From Acidimicrobiia bacterium (GTDB lineage: Bacteria; Actinomycetota; Acidimicrobiia; IMCC26256; PALSA-610): DNA of 64,000 bases. Both the position numbers and the translations under genes were made by a program. Below are positions 35,888 to 45,811 of this stretch, piece by piece (position 1 is the first letter of the stretch; every line of letters starts with the position of its first letter). The notes below the pieces were generated by a model, which worked only from the letters and a program-made list of their open reading frames with translations, was not told the DNA's origin and did no database searches. The stretch covers positions 315,001-379,000 of the forward strand of contig JAOSJK010000012.1 in the NCBI GenBank assembly GCA_027494135.1. The letters run 5' to 3'.

Positions 35888-37603
35888 GTGCAGCGAACCG
35901 AGTCGGGAACCGTGTCGAAGGTCTACGAGATCGCCGACTCCTACGTGGAGAGCATCGCCGCGCTCGACCCGATCGCGGCCACCGGCATCGGAGTGACCGG
36001 ACACGATCATCGGCTGACCGACTACTCGCCCGAGGGAGCAGAGGCACGCGCCGATCTGGCCCGGTCGACCCTCACCGCGCTCGCAGCGGCACCGATCGAC
36101 GACGATCGGGATCGGATCGCGTCATCCGTCATGCAGGAACGCCTCCGCACTTCGCTCGATCTCTACGAGGACGGCGAGCGGCTCCGCGATCTGCGGGTGA
36201 TCGGTAGCCCCATGCAGTCGATCCGGCAGTGCTTCGACCTGATGCCTCGCGACACCGAGACTGACTGGGAGACGATCGCGGCGCGCATGGAAGCGGTCCC
36301 ACTCGCCCTCGCGGGGCTACGCGCCGCTCTCGGGGACGGCCTCGACCGGGGCCTGACAGCAGCGCGCAGGCAGGCGCTCGCGGCCGCCGACCAGGCAGCG
36401 ACGTGGGGCGGGACGGCGAGCACCGCAACCGGCGCGGCGACTCCCTTCTTCCTCGGGCTCGCCGAAGAGCACGGAGCGTCCGCAGCAGTGCCCTCCTCTC
36501 TCGCCCGGCGACTCGCCGGCGCGGCAGCGAAGGCAACCGGCGCATACGCAGATACGGCGCGCTGGCTGCGCGACGAGTACGCGCCCCGCACGACCTCGCG
36601 GGACCCCGCCGGCGCCGAGCGATACGCGCTCAACGCTCGGGCCTTCTGCGGTGTCGAGCTCGACCTGGCCGAGACCTATTCCTGGGGCTGGGACGAGCTG
36701 CGCAGGATCGAGCACGCCATGATCGAGGTCGGTGAGCGGATCCTGCCGGGTCGCCCGCTGGCCGCAGTGATGGAGCACCTCGAGACCGACACCCACCGGT
36801 CGATCGAGGGCGCCGAGGAGTTCCGCAGGTGGCTCCAGGACCTGCTCGACTCGACAGTCGCCGACCTCGACGGCAGGCACTTCGACATCGCCGAGCCGGT
36901 GAAGCGCGTGGAGGCGTGCATCGCGCCGCCGGGTGGGGCGGCGGCCATGTACTACACGGGGCCGAGCGAGGACTTCTCCCGCCCGGGCCGGACCTGGTAC
37001 CCGACGCTCGGCAAGACACGCTTCCCGCTCTGGCGCGAGGTATCGATCTGCTACCACGAAGGCGTTCCCGGCCACCACCTCCAGGTAGCGCAGGTCCACC
37101 ACCTCGCGGAGACGCTCTCTCGCTACCAACGGCTGCTCGGCTGGGTCTCCGGACACGGTGAAGGGTGGGCGCTCTACGCGGAGCGCCTCATGGGAGAGCT
37201 CGGGTATCTCGACGACCCCGCGTTCGAGCTCGGCATGCTGACGGCACAGGCGATGCGCGCCGTCCGCGTGGTGGTCGACATCGGGATGCATCTCGAGCTG
37301 ACGATCCCGCACGACGAGCCGTACCACCCCGGCGAGCGCTGGACCCCAGAGCTCGCTCTCCCGTTCGTCATCGAGCGCAGCCGCTTCCCCGCCGACTTCA
37401 TGGCGAGTGAGGTCGACCGCTATCTCGGTTGGCCCGGGCAGGCGATCTCCTACAAGGTCGGCGAGCGCGTCTGGCTGCGCGCCCGCGACGATGCCCGACG
37501 CCGCCACGGCTCCGGTTTCGCCCTCAAGGCGTTCCATGCCTACGCGCTCGACCTCGGCAGCATGGGGCTGGAGCCGTTCGAGGCGGAGATGGCCCGTTTC
37601 TAG
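35888..37603 (+). CDS. DUF885-family putative metallopeptidase
   Basis: This 571-residue unbroken protein of the DUF885 family has a mainly helical body and the zinc-peptidase-like motif HEGVPGHHLQ (His390 onward), followed by the downstream Glu in VSGHGEGWALYAERLM. Family members resemble gluzincins, and peptidase activity is assumed from the motif. No signal peptide is present. The GTG 35888 start is supported by GAGGAG at 35879-35884 and is divergent from ettA across 102 bases. Confidence 0.85.
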   Translation: MQRTESGTVSKVYEIADSYVESIAALDPIAATGIGVTGHDHRLTDYSPEGAEARADLARSTLTALAAAPIDDDRDRIASSVMQERLRTSLDLYEDGERLRDLRVIGSPMQSIRQCFDLMPRDTETDWETIAARMEAVPLALAGLRAALGDGLDRGLTAARRQALAAADQAATWGGTASTATGAATPFFLGLAEEHGASAAVPSSLARRLAGAAAKATGAYADTARWLRDEYAPRTTSRDPAGAERYALNARAFCGVELDLAETYSWGWDELRRIEHAMIEVGERILPGRPLAAVMEHLETDTHRSIEGAEEFRRWLQDLLDSTVADLDGRHFDIAEPVKRVEACIAPPGGAAAMYYTGPSEDFSRPGRTWYPTLGKTRFPLWREVSICYHEGVPGHHLQVAQVHHLAETLSRYQRLLGWVSGHGEGWALYAERLMGELGYLDDPAFELGMLTAQAMRAVRVVVDIGMHLELTIPHDEPYHPGERWTPELALPFVIERSRFPADFMASEVDRYLGWPGQAISYKVGERVWLRARDDARRRHGSGFALKAFHAYALDLGSMGLEPFEAEMARF

Positions 37604-37622
37604 CGGGACCCGGGTCGAGCAG

Positions 37623-38138
37623 ATGCACGACGACTCGATCCTCTCGGGCCGGAAGCCCCGGCGTCGCCACTGGCGGATGGCGGCCCTCGTCGTCGCGGGA
37701 CTGGTGCTGATCTCGCTCGCACAGGTCGCCTGGACCGGCCTCCGCGACAACCTCAGGGAAGTCGACGCCGAGCTGACCGCCACGGCCGGCCGATCGGACG
37801 CCACCCGCGTGCGAATCGTGCGCGGATACGAGTCTCTCGCCGTCGCCAGGGCCGAGCTTGCAGCTGCCGAAGCCACTCTGCGCCGTCGCACGAGGGCGCG
37901 CGACGCCGTCGAGGCACGACTCATCGCCTCGCAGTCCGCTCTGGACGACCGGAACAACCTCGTCGACGATCAGTCTTCCGAGATCGGGCGGCGTGAGGCG
38001 AACCTCGTGCTGCTCAGCCGCTGCTTCGTAGGTGCCTCCGAGGCGCTCAACCAGATCGCGGTGGCCGATCTGACCGGGTTCGTCGCGACACTCCGCGAGG
38101 TGGAGGGCGCATGCACCGCAGCGCGGGCCGACTCGTAA
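37623..38138 (+). CDS. Membrane-anchored coiled-coil protein, unknown function
   Basis: This 171-residue protein has a basic cytoplasmic tail, one membrane helix (MAALVVAGLVLISLAQVAW), a heptad-rich coiled coil of about 80 residues and a small C-terminal helical region with two cysteines spaced C-x29-C. The same layout, with the same C-x29-C spacing, forms the N-terminal part of the next protein, with which it overlaps by 28 bases. The two probably arose by duplication and may form a heterodimer on the outer face of the membrane (inference). Start ATG 37623. Confidence 0.7.
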   Translation: MHDDSILSGRKPRRRHWRMAALVVAGLVLISLAQVAWTGLRDNLREVDAELTATAGRSDATRVRIVRGYESLAVARAELAAAEATLRRRTRARDAVEARLIASQSALDDRNNLVDDQSSEIGRREANLVLLSRCFVGASEALNQIAVADLTGFVATLREVEGACTAARADS

Positions 38139-39472
38139 CCACGACGACCGCGCTCGCGGTCGTCATCGCCGCCTATCTCGGCGTCCAGGTTCACCAGTAC
38201 TGGCGTGCGCTGTCGTTCCTGCATCAGCAGCAGCAGCTCTCCACTCGCGCCATCGGCTCTCTAGGAACCGCGAAGGAGACGGTCGCCTTGACAGCCGGCG
38301 AGATCCGATCGACCCGAGACGAGTCGATCGACGTGCGCACTCTGGCCGAACGCCGGGTGCGCGAACGCGACGTGCTCCTCTCGGGGCTCGAGGCGACCCG
38401 CGCCGGCCTCGTCGACGCCGAGACGCGGCTCAGCCTGACCGAGACCGCTGTCTTCGTCACCAGACTCCACCAGCTCGAGGTTGCCGGCTGCCTCGATGGC
38501 GTCGCCGCAGCGACCGAGGCGGTACGGCTCTCCGACAACGTGACCGCGGTGGCCGCCCTGAGTCGCGCAGCGCCGGCGTGCTCCGCTGCGCTCACGGCTG
38601 CAACCGGCTCCCGGTTCCCATTCGATTTCGCCGATCCGGCAGTCCTCCTCTCCGACGGCGTCTACTACGCCTACTCGACGAACGCGGGGGTCGGCGACAT
38701 CCAGGTCATTCGATCAGCAGACCTGTCGTCGTGGGAGATCGTCGGCAACGGCCTCGCCGCCCTCCCGGGGTGGGCCGAGGAGAACTGGATCTGGGCGCCC
38801 TTCGTAGCCGAGATCGACGGCACCTTCATCGCCTACTACACGACCCGGGAGCGGGAGAGCACACGGCAGTGCATCAGTCGAGCGATCGGCGTGTCGCCCG
38901 CGGGCCCCTTCGTCGACGACTCGGAAGCGCCGCTCGTCTGCCAGTTGGAGCACGGCGGATCGATAGATCCGAGCGCACACCTCGACGATGACGGCCGTAC
39001 CTGGCTCACATGGAAGAGTGAGGGGCTCGGCGCGGAGCCACAGTCGATCTGGTCCCAGAGGCTGAGCCGCGACGGAGAGCGACTCGTCGGGTCCCCCTCG
39101 CGGCTCGTCGTCGCCGACCAGGACTGGGAGCATGGTGTGGTGGAAGGACCGTCGATGTTCAGCGACTCCGGGAGGTGGTACCTGTTCTACTCGGGCGGGG
39201 ACTGGAAGACGAGGGAGTACGCCGTCGGCTACGCACTCTGTGACGGTCCGGCCGGCCCGTGCGTCAAGCCCGCAGCGGCTCCGATCCTCGCATCCGACGG
39301 CAGGATCGCCGGTCCCGGGGGGCAGGAGCTCTTCCGCGACACCTCCGGCGAATCGTGGATGGCATTCCACGCCTATACCGAGCCGGACGTCGGATACCCG
39401 AGCAGCCGCACCCTGCATCTGCTGAGAGTCGGCTTCACGGGCGGCGCTCCTGCGTTCGAGGCCGGAACGTGA
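38111..39472 (+). CDS. Membrane-anchored coiled coil fused to a GH43-like five-bladed propeller
   Basis: The 453-residue protein has an N-terminal membrane helix (ALAVVIAAYLGVQV), a coiled coil to about residue 120 and a C-x29-C helical region to about 160. A beta-propeller domain then runs to the end: FDFADPAVLLSDGVYYAYST, WAPFVAEIDGTFIAYYTT, SIDPSAHLDDDGRTWLTWK, EGPSMFSDSGRWYLFYSG. The Asp, Asp, Glu positions in ADPAV, IDPSA and VEGPSM fit the GH43 catalytic set (base, pKa modulator, acid). It is a predicted cell-surface arabinosidase or xylosidase-type enzyme. The start overlaps the preceding gene. Confidence 0.82.
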   Translation: MHRSAGRLVTTTTALAVVIAAYLGVQVHQYWRALSFLHQQQQLSTRAIGSLGTAKETVALTAGEIRSTRDESIDVRTLAERRVRERDVLLSGLEATRAGLVDAETRLSLTETAVFVTRLHQLEVAGCLDGVAAATEAVRLSDNVTAVAALSRAAPACSAALTAATGSRFPFDFADPAVLLSDGVYYAYSTNAGVGDIQVIRSADLSSWEIVGNGLAALPGWAEENWIWAPFVAEIDGTFIAYYTTRERESTRQCISRAIGVSPAGPFVDDSEAPLVCQLEHGGSIDPSAHLDDDGRTWLTWKSEGLGAEPQSIWSQRLSRDGERLVGSPSRLVVADQDWEHGVVEGPSMFSDSGRWYLFYSGGDWKTREYAVGYALCDGPAGPCVKPAAAPILASDGRIAGPGGQELFRDTSGESWMAFHAYTEPDVGYPSSRTLHLLRVGFTGGAPAFEAGT

Positions 39473-40699
39473 TCCACCCACCGGACGCCCACGGCAGCGG
39501 TTCACACGACGCGCCCGAGACGATTGAGCTCTCGCCGACCACCCTCGTCGCCGGCGGCGACGCCCTCGCCCGCGATCCCGACGGGCGAGTTGTCTTCATC
39601 CCCGGCGCCATTCCGGGTGAGCGGGTCCGCGTCAGCCTCCGCGAAGTGAAGCGCGACTTCGCGCGCAGATCTCGTCGAGATCATCGAAGCGTCCCCCGAC
39701 CGGGTCGAGCCCCCGTGTCCTCACGTCTCGCGCGGGTGCGGTGGGTGCCCGTGGCAGCACATAGCAGTCGACGCTCAGCGCAGTCTCCGTCGCGACATCA
39801 TCATCGATGCGCTCCGCCGAATCGCGAGGATCGAGGACCCTCCCGTCCAACCAGCCGTGGAGCTACCGGCCGACGCGTACCGAACGAGCGTCCGACTGCT
39901 GTCCGAGTCCGGGACTCCGGCGTACCGGCGTTCCGGCTCTCACGACCCTGTCACGGTCGACTCCTGCCTCGTGCTCCACCCGCTCCTCGCCGAGATGCTG
40001 AGCAACGCCCGATTCGAAGGAGCGAAGGAGGTCGAGATGCGCGCCGGCGCCCGCACCGGTGAGCGCATGGTCGTCGCGCACCCACGCGCGTCGCGGCTGA
40101 GGCTGCCGGAGGGGGTCCTCTCGGTCAGCACTGCAGAGGTCAGACGGGGGAAGCGCGTCTGCTACCACGAGGAGGCCGCCGGACGGCGCTGGCAGATCTC
40201 GGCGGGGTCGTTCTTCCAGGTGCGCCCCGACGGCGCGGACGCACTCGTCGCCCTCGTCCTGCGCGCCGCGTCCGAGGCGCGCGTCGTCACCGATCTCTAC
40301 GCCGGGGTGGGGCTCTTCGCCGGAGCGCTTGCTTCGGAGGACCGACGCGTCGTAGCTGTGGAAGCCAACCGGATCGCCGCCGCCGATGCCCGGAAGAACC
40401 TCGCCGGGCTCGACGCACGCATCGTCGTCTCCGACGTCGCTCGCTACAAGGCCGTCCCGGCCGACCTCGTGGTCGCCGATCCGAGCCGTGCCGGCCTGCG
40501 CGCCGACGGGGTCGCCGCCGCGCTCTCGGCCGGACCCGCGCGTCTGGTCGTCGTCAGCTGCGACGCCGCCGCGCTCGCCCGCGACACGGTCCTTCTTGCG
40601 GCCGAGGGTTACGACCTCACGACGGTCACGCCGGTCGACCTCTTCCCGCACACCGCACACGTCGAGTGCGTGAGCATCTTCGACCGCTCGACCGACTGA
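39469..40699 (+). CDS. TrmA/RlmD-family RNA (uracil-5-)-methyltransferase (frameshift)
   Basis: The corrected product is about 409 residues. It has an N-terminal TRAM-like domain (ALARDPDGRVVFIPGAIPGERVRV), an Fe-S cysteine cluster (CPHVSRGCGGCPWQH), then GSFFQVRPDGADALV, the SAM motif VTDLYAGVGLFAGALA, VADPSRAGL and the nucleophile Cys in VVVSCDAAALARD. It methylates a uridine at C5 in rRNA or tRNA using SAM; which site cannot be told. The frame shifts near 39657-39668 (GCGCGC), between KRDFAR and DLVEIIEASPDRV. GTG 39469 overlaps the GH43 gene's stop. Confidence 0.85.
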
Positions 40700-40735
40700 A
40701 GATCCCCGGGCGCCGGCAGAGGGCTCGAGCCCCTC

Positions 40736-41215
40736 TCAGGAGAGCTGCTCCTCGAGGCGTGTCAGCGCGTCTTCCTCCGAGACGTCGAGGGCGAAGCTCA
40801 GCTCCGAGACGAGGACTCCACGTGCCTTCACGAGCATCGACTTCTCGCCGGCGGAGAGGCCCTTGTTCTGCTCCCGCAGCGCCAGGTTCCGCACGACCTC
40901 CGCAACCTGGTACACGTCGCCGGACTTCAGCTTCTCCTGGTGGTTCTTGAACCTCCGGCTCCAGTTCGTCGGCTCGCGGACGTCCTTCTTGGCCAGCAGC
41001 TGGAAGAGGTCGTCGACGTCTTCCGAGGAGATAGGGGGTCGCATTCCGACCTCTTCGGCCTTCTCGGCGGGGACCGAGAGCATCAGGTCGCCGTGCGCCA
41101 TCCGCAGCACCAGGTACTCCGCCTTCTTGCCGTCGAAGAGCCGCGTCTCCTTCTTCTCGACGACGGCGGCGCCGTGATGCGGGTAGACGACGCGGTCACC
41201 AACCTTGAAGGGCAT
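40736..41215 (-). CDS. carD: CarD-family RNA polymerase-binding regulator
   Basis: This is a 159-residue protein. The N-terminal Tudor-like RNA-polymerase-interacting domain (FKVGDRVVYPHHGAAVVEKKE) is followed by a helical DNA-binding domain (LFQLLAKKDVREPTNWSRRFKNHQEKL and SELSFALDVSEEDALTRLEEQL). CarD stabilises open complexes at rRNA and many housekeeping promoters and is essential in mycobacteria. ATG 41215 matches known N-termini. It is preceded by an extended -10-like element and is not part of the operon upstream. Confidence 0.93.
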   Translation of the reverse strand: MPFKVGDRVVYPHHGAAVVEKKETRLFDGKKAEYLVLRMAHGDLMLSVPAEKAEEVGMRPPISSEDVDDLFQLLAKKDVREPTNWSRRFKNHQEKLKSGDVYQVAEVVRNLALREQNKGLSAGEKSMLVKARGVLVSELSFALDVSEEDALTRLEEQLS

Positions 41216-41256
41216 CTGGGCTGTCTCCGGGGGTCTCGACGACGGAAGGAAGCGCG

Positions 41257-41265
41257 ATTCTACCA
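41257..41265 (-). promoter_or_regulatory. Possible extended -10 element of carD
   Basis: On the minus strand the sequence TGGTAGAAT fits an extended -10 (TGn plus TAGAAT) about 42 bases before the carD start. No good -35 hexamer is seen 16-18 bases upstream, which is a run of C and G. Confidence 0.35.
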
Positions 41266-41348
41266 GCACCCCACGCCCCCCCCCTGCGGCCCCCGTGGAG
41301 CACGGGCACCGACGGTCCGGCCGGTGCACCCGCGGCGCACGACTCGAC

Positions 41349-42193
41349 TCAGAGGTATCCGGCGGCGCCCGGCTTCTCGGAGGGAACCTCTTCCGCGGCG
41401 CCGGCGCTCTCGGGTGAGTTGAAGACCCTGCCACCGAATGCCGCAGCTATCCGGTCGTCGAACTGGTCTGCCGTCGATGCGACGATCTGCACGACGAACG
41501 TCAGCTCCTCGTCAGCGACGAAGTCGCCCAGCAGGGTCTCCTCGAACCACACTGCTCGCCGCGGCGCATCGAGCGCGAACCTACCGAAGGCGAGAGCGAA
41601 GTTGGTCTCGGAGAGGAAGAGCCCGAGGGCCGGAGTGGGGTCGATGTCGACGTTCGTGACGGCGAAGACGCGAACCACCAATGGACCGCCGGGCAGACCG
41701 CGCGGCGCGACCCACACGCGCGTGCTCTTGAAGGGGAAGGTGAAGTCGCCGTCGCTGTCGACCTCGAACTTGTTCGGTTCGAGGAGCTTGCTGAGCACTG
41801 AGGAGAGCCTCTCCTCAATGCCGCCAACTTGCGCTCCCGCTCGACCTCGTCGCGCCGGCTGCCGTTTCGCACGTCCATCCGGGCGCCGGCGGGCGCCCCG
41901 AGCGGCCCCGCGAGCGCGGCGTCGACTTTCTCCGCCAGCAGCACGACGTCGCTGGACGCCAGCGACGGCCGGGACTCACCCACAACGAATCCGAGTGAGG
42001 CCAGCCCGGCCTTTGCGGGCTCTGCGAGCTCCGGCTCGACGCCGACCCCGGCGCTGTAGCCGTAGCCCTCCTCGTCGCGCGTCACCTCGATGAAGCCCAC
42101 GCCCGGCGGCAGCGGCACCACGAAGGCAACGAAGTCGAGGGGCGCGAGCGCTCGGATCTGCTCCTCGACGAAGTCTCGCCTGCCTCCGGTCAC
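41349..42193 (-). CDS. YbjN-like (T3SS-chaperone fold) protein (frameshift)
   Basis: The corrected product is about 281 residues. The N-terminal half resembles a small alpha/beta domain (FVAFVVPLPPGVGFIEV). The C-terminal half, LLEPNKFEVDSDGDFTFPF to FNSPES, has the features of YbjN proteins, which share the type III secretion chaperone fold. The frame shifts near 41817-41825 between ERKLAA and IEERLSSVLSKLL. GTG 42193 overlaps the acyl-CoA ligase stop by four bases, so it ends the lipid-degradation operon. Its link to that pathway is unknown. Confidence 0.6.
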
Positions 42194-43688
42194 TCCGACA
42201 GCCTAGAGGAGTGCTCTCCGGCGCCGCGCTCCTGCGCGAGGGCCGAGCGTCGCACCTTCCCCGCATCATCCCTGAGTGGCTCGTCCACCATCTCGAACGT
42301 GCGCGGGATCTTGTAGCGGACGAGACGGTCGGCTAGGTGAACCCGGAGATCATCGACGTCGAGTGCGCCGGAGGCATGGACGAGAGCGTGTACCCGACTT
42401 CCGAGGTCGTCGTCGGGCAGTCCGATCACGACGCTTGACTGCACGAGCGGGTGCTCCTCTATCGCTGCCTCCACCTCGGCGGGGTACACGTTCGATCCCC
42501 CGACGAGGATCATGTCCTTCTTGCGATCACTCAGGTACAGATAGCCGTCGGCGTCCATCCATCCGAGGTCGCCCAGGGACTCCCATCCCTCGTCGATCGT
42601 CCTCGCCTCCGCTCCCACATAGCGGTACGTCTTCCTATCGGGGTCGGAAGGGCGCATGAACACCTCGCCCACCTCGCCCGGGGGAGGTCCTCGCCACCGT
42701 CGCCGACGATCTTCATCTCGCCCGCGATCGGACGCCCCACCGAGCCACGGTGCTCGAGCCACTCGGTTCCACTGATGATCGTCGCCGCCTGCGCCTCGGT
42801 GCCTGCGTAGAGCTCGAAGATCTTCTCCGGACCGAGCCACCCGATCCATGCGTCCTTCAGCCACGGTGGGCACGGCGCGCTCAGGTGCCAGACGACCCGG
42901 AGAGACGACACGTCGTAGCGCTCCCTCACTTCCTCCGGGAGCTTCCAGATCCGACCCATCATCGTGGGGACGATGTACATCGAGTCGGCGCGATACCGCT
43001 CAATCAGCCCGAGGGTCCGCTCTGCGTCGAAACGGCCTCCCAGCACCAGGTGAGCCCCCGCGAGCAGAGCGTGAGTGGACCATACGAACGGACCGTTGTG
43101 GTAGAGCGGCCCCGGCATCATGTGGCAGCCGTCGTTCGCGATGGCGAACGGCGACACGAACTCGGCGTCGATGCGGCCCGCCTCACCGACCAGGATGAGC
43201 TTCGGACTACCGGTGCTGCCTCCCGAGGTCATCGCCTTCCACGGTTCGGAGATCGCGTCGGCGAGCGCGTCACCTGTGTCTGCTTCGGGCCCCGGCTCCC
43301 AGCCACGGGGTAGGCAGACACGCCCTTCGAACTCCTGTGGCTCCGCTCCCACGACCACGACCGGATCAGCGAGGTCGACGATCGCGCTCACCTCCCGGTG
43401 GGGGGCCATGAACGACACCGGCTGGGGCGTGGCGCCGATCTTCCAGCAGGCGATCACCGCAGCGACGAACTCGACGCTGTTGGGCAGGGCGATCGTCACC
43501 ATCGAGCCGCTGCCGGCGCCGTACCCCGCGAATGCCCTCGCCGTGCGCGTCGCCAGATCGTCGAGCTCCGCACGTGTCAGCGATCGGTCCTCGTCCGTCA
43601 CGGCAGGCATGTCGGGCGCGCGCTCGGCGAGATTGCTCAGGCGCCGGGCGAAGGAGACCAGCCTCGTCCCGGAATCGCCATCAGCCAT
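42190..43688 (-). CDS. AMP-forming acyl-CoA synthetase of the lipid operon (frameshift)
   Basis: This ligase of about 499 residues has the P-loop KAMTSGGSTGSPKLI, the motif FELYAGTEAQ, LGDLGWMDADGYLYLSDRKK, MILVGGSNVYPAEVEAAI and the C-terminal catalytic Lys segment DDAGKVRRSAL. The frame shifts at the GGGGG run 42680-42684, between VGDGGEDL and PPGEVGEVF. The ATG 43688 start overlaps the SDR stop by eight bases. It resembles ligases found with steroid or branched-chain acid degradation genes; substrate inferred from operon context only. Confidence 0.88.
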
Positions 43689-44567
43689 CTGCGTCGCGAT
43701 CCAGGAGTGCGCGCACCGCCGGCCCGATCTCCGCGGGATCCCACCGTGCGTCACGTTCCTCCAGTGGTCCTCGGCTCCACGGACGGGCGATTCCGATCCG
43801 GCCCCCGGCCACTAGGAAGACGCGGCCCGTCACGTCGCGCGAATCGTCGGACCCGAGCCATACGACCAGGGGAGCGATGTTCTCCGGATCGCGCGCGTCG
43901 AACTCGCCGGGCTCAGCGGGAGGCGACGCCCCAGCGAGGTTCTCGGTCATCCGCGTGCGCGCCGGGCTGCAATCGCGTTCACCGTGACACCGTATCGTCC
44001 GAGTTCCTCGGCGGCGATGACGGTGAAGGCGGCGATCCCCGCCTTGGCGGCGCCGTAGTTGGTCTGTCCGACGTTCCCGAATATCCCCGACGTCGACGAT
44101 GTGTTCACGATCCGCGCGTCGTTGCTCTCACCGGCCTTCACCCGATCACGCCAGTAGCCCACCGCGTGGCGAGTCGGTGCGAACGTGCCCTTCAGATGCA
44201 CCGTCATGACCGAGTCCCACTCCTCCTCGGTCATGTTGACGAGCATCCGATCACGCAGGATCCCCGCGTTGTTGACCAGGGTGTCGAGTCGTCCGTAGGT
44301 GTCGATCGCCTGGCGCACGAGTCGCCGGGCACCCTCGAAGTCGGCGACGTTCTCCCCGTTCGCGACCGCGTCGCCACCGAAGCCGCGGATCTCCTCGGCG
44401 ACCTGCTCGGCCGCCTCGCTCGACGCGCCGTGTCCGTGGACGTCGGTGCCGAGGTCGTTGACGACGACTCTCGCACCCTGGCGCGCGAACTCGATCGCGT
44501 GACCACGGCCGATGCCGCCCCCGGCCCCGGTGACTATCGCCACCCGGCCGGCGCAGACCCCGGTCAC
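43681..44567 (-). CDS. Short-chain dehydrogenase, 17-beta-HSD4/FabG-like (frameshift)
   Basis: This NAD(P)-dependent dehydrogenase of about 295 residues has the cofactor motif TGAGGGIGRGHAIEFA, VNNAGILRDRML, the catalytic Ser region IVNTSSTSG and the YGAAKAG Tyr/Lys pair. The VVNDLGTDVHGHGASS stretch is typical of the (3R)-hydroxyacyl-CoA dehydrogenases of peroxisomal-type beta-oxidation. The frame shifts at about 43955-43970, between VTVNAI and PARTRMTENLAG. The unusually long C-terminal tail (DVTGRVFLVAGG onward) is also found in that subgroup. GTG 44567 overlaps the acyl-CoA dehydrogenase stop. Confidence 0.87.
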
Positions 44568-45787
44568 TTCCGGCTCTCCGGCTTGGGCTCCTTCGGGAGC
44601 CCCAGCACACGCTCGCCGACGATGTTGCGCTGTATCTGCGCGGTTCCTCCCCAGATCGTCCCGGATCGCGTCTCCAGGAACGACGACTGCCACCCGCCGA
44701 GCGCGTAGTCCGAGCCGTTGCCCGAGTCGGGGCGGATCATCGCGTGGGGCCCGAGGACGTTGATCAGGCGCTCGGTGAAGTCGCGCACGTACTCGGACCA
44801 GAACATCTTGTTGATCGACGCCGCGGGCCCCGGCTCCTTGTGCGACGCCATCTCGGCGAGCAGGCGGAGGCCGGCGAAGCGCATGATCTCCACGTTCGAG
44901 TAGGCCCATGCCATCAGCTGGCGCACATGGGGGTCGCCCGATCTCCCGAGGCTCCGCACCAGCTCGAGCGCCTCGTCCCACTGCTTGCGGTATTCGACGT
45001 GCTGCGTAGTCGTGTGCCCGCCACGCTCGTTCCCGAGCGTGGTCATCGTCACCTTCCAGCCCTGGTTGAGACCGCCGATCACGTTGGCGGCCGGCGCACG
45101 GGCGTCGGTCAGGAAGGACTCCGTGAAGTGCGCCGATCCGGTGATCTGGCGAATGGGACGCAGCTCGATCCCGTTCGACGATCCGTCGTCGCGGTACATC
45201 GGCAGCAGCACGTACGAGATCCCGCGGTGCTTCGGCGCCTCGGGATCCGTGCGACAGAGGACGAACATCATGTTCGCCACCTGCGCGCCCGAGGTCCACA
45301 CCTTCTGCCCGCTGATGACGATCTCGTCGCCGTCGACGACGCCGCGCGTCTTCAGGCCGGCGAGGTCGGACCCGGCATCGGGTTCCGAGAAGCCCTGGCA
45401 GTAGCGATCTTCACCGGAGATGATGCGGGGCAGGAAGCGAGCCTTCTGCTCCTCGGTTCCGTGGACGATGATCGACGGGCCGACGAGCCACTCCCCCATG
45501 CCACGGGTGACGCGGGGCACCCCGGCGCCGGCGAACTCCTCGTTCATCACGGCGACCTCTATCGCGCCCAGGCCACGGCCCCCGTACTCCTTGGGCCAGC
45601 CGACGCACATGTAGCCACCCTCGGAGAGACGCCTCGTCCACTCGTCGAGGGCCGGGTCGGCGACGGCGCGGGCCAGGTATCGGGCATCGACGTGCTCGAG
45701 GCCACCCAACCTGTTCTTGCCGAGCCACTCCCGGACCTCCTCGCGGAACGCCTCAGCGGCCGGTCCGAGATCGATGTCCGCTGCCAT
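44564..45787 (-). CDS. Acyl-CoA dehydrogenase
   Basis: This intact 407-residue flavoenzyme introduces an alpha,beta double bond into an acyl-CoA. Typical motifs are GFSEPDAGSDLAGLKTRG, ISGQKVWTSGAQVA, NERGGHTTTQHVEYRK and the C-terminal GTIWGGTAQIQRNIVGERVLGLP. A Glu base is not obvious at the usual C-terminal position (GGTAQIQ, where many enzymes have YEGT), so the residue set resembles the FadE-type subunits of actinobacterial sterol or branched-acid pathways, some of which act as heteromers. It is preceded by AGGTG-like sequence, and lies 24 bases after the DUF35 gene. Confidence 0.9.
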   Translation of the reverse strand: MAADIDLGPAAEAFREEVREWLGKNRLGGLEHVDARYLARAVADPALDEWTRRLSEGGYMCVGWPKEYGGRGLGAIEVAVMNEEFAGAGVPRVTRGMGEWLVGPSIIVHGTEEQKARFLPRIISGEDRYCQGFSEPDAGSDLAGLKTRGVVDGDEIVISGQKVWTSGAQVANMMFVLCRTDPEAPKHRGISYVLLPMYRDDGSSNGIELRPIRQITGSAHFTESFLTDARAPAANVIGGLNQGWKVTMTTLGNERGGHTTTQHVEYRKQWDEALELVRSLGRSGDPHVRQLMAWAYSNVEIMRFAGLRLLAEMASHKEPGPAASINKMFWSEYVRDFTERLINVLGPHAMIRPDSGNGSDYALGGWQSSFLETRSGTIWGGTAQIQRNIVGERVLGLPKEPKPESRK

Positions 45788-45811
45788 TGAGCCAGCTTCT
45801 CTCCGGAGGTG

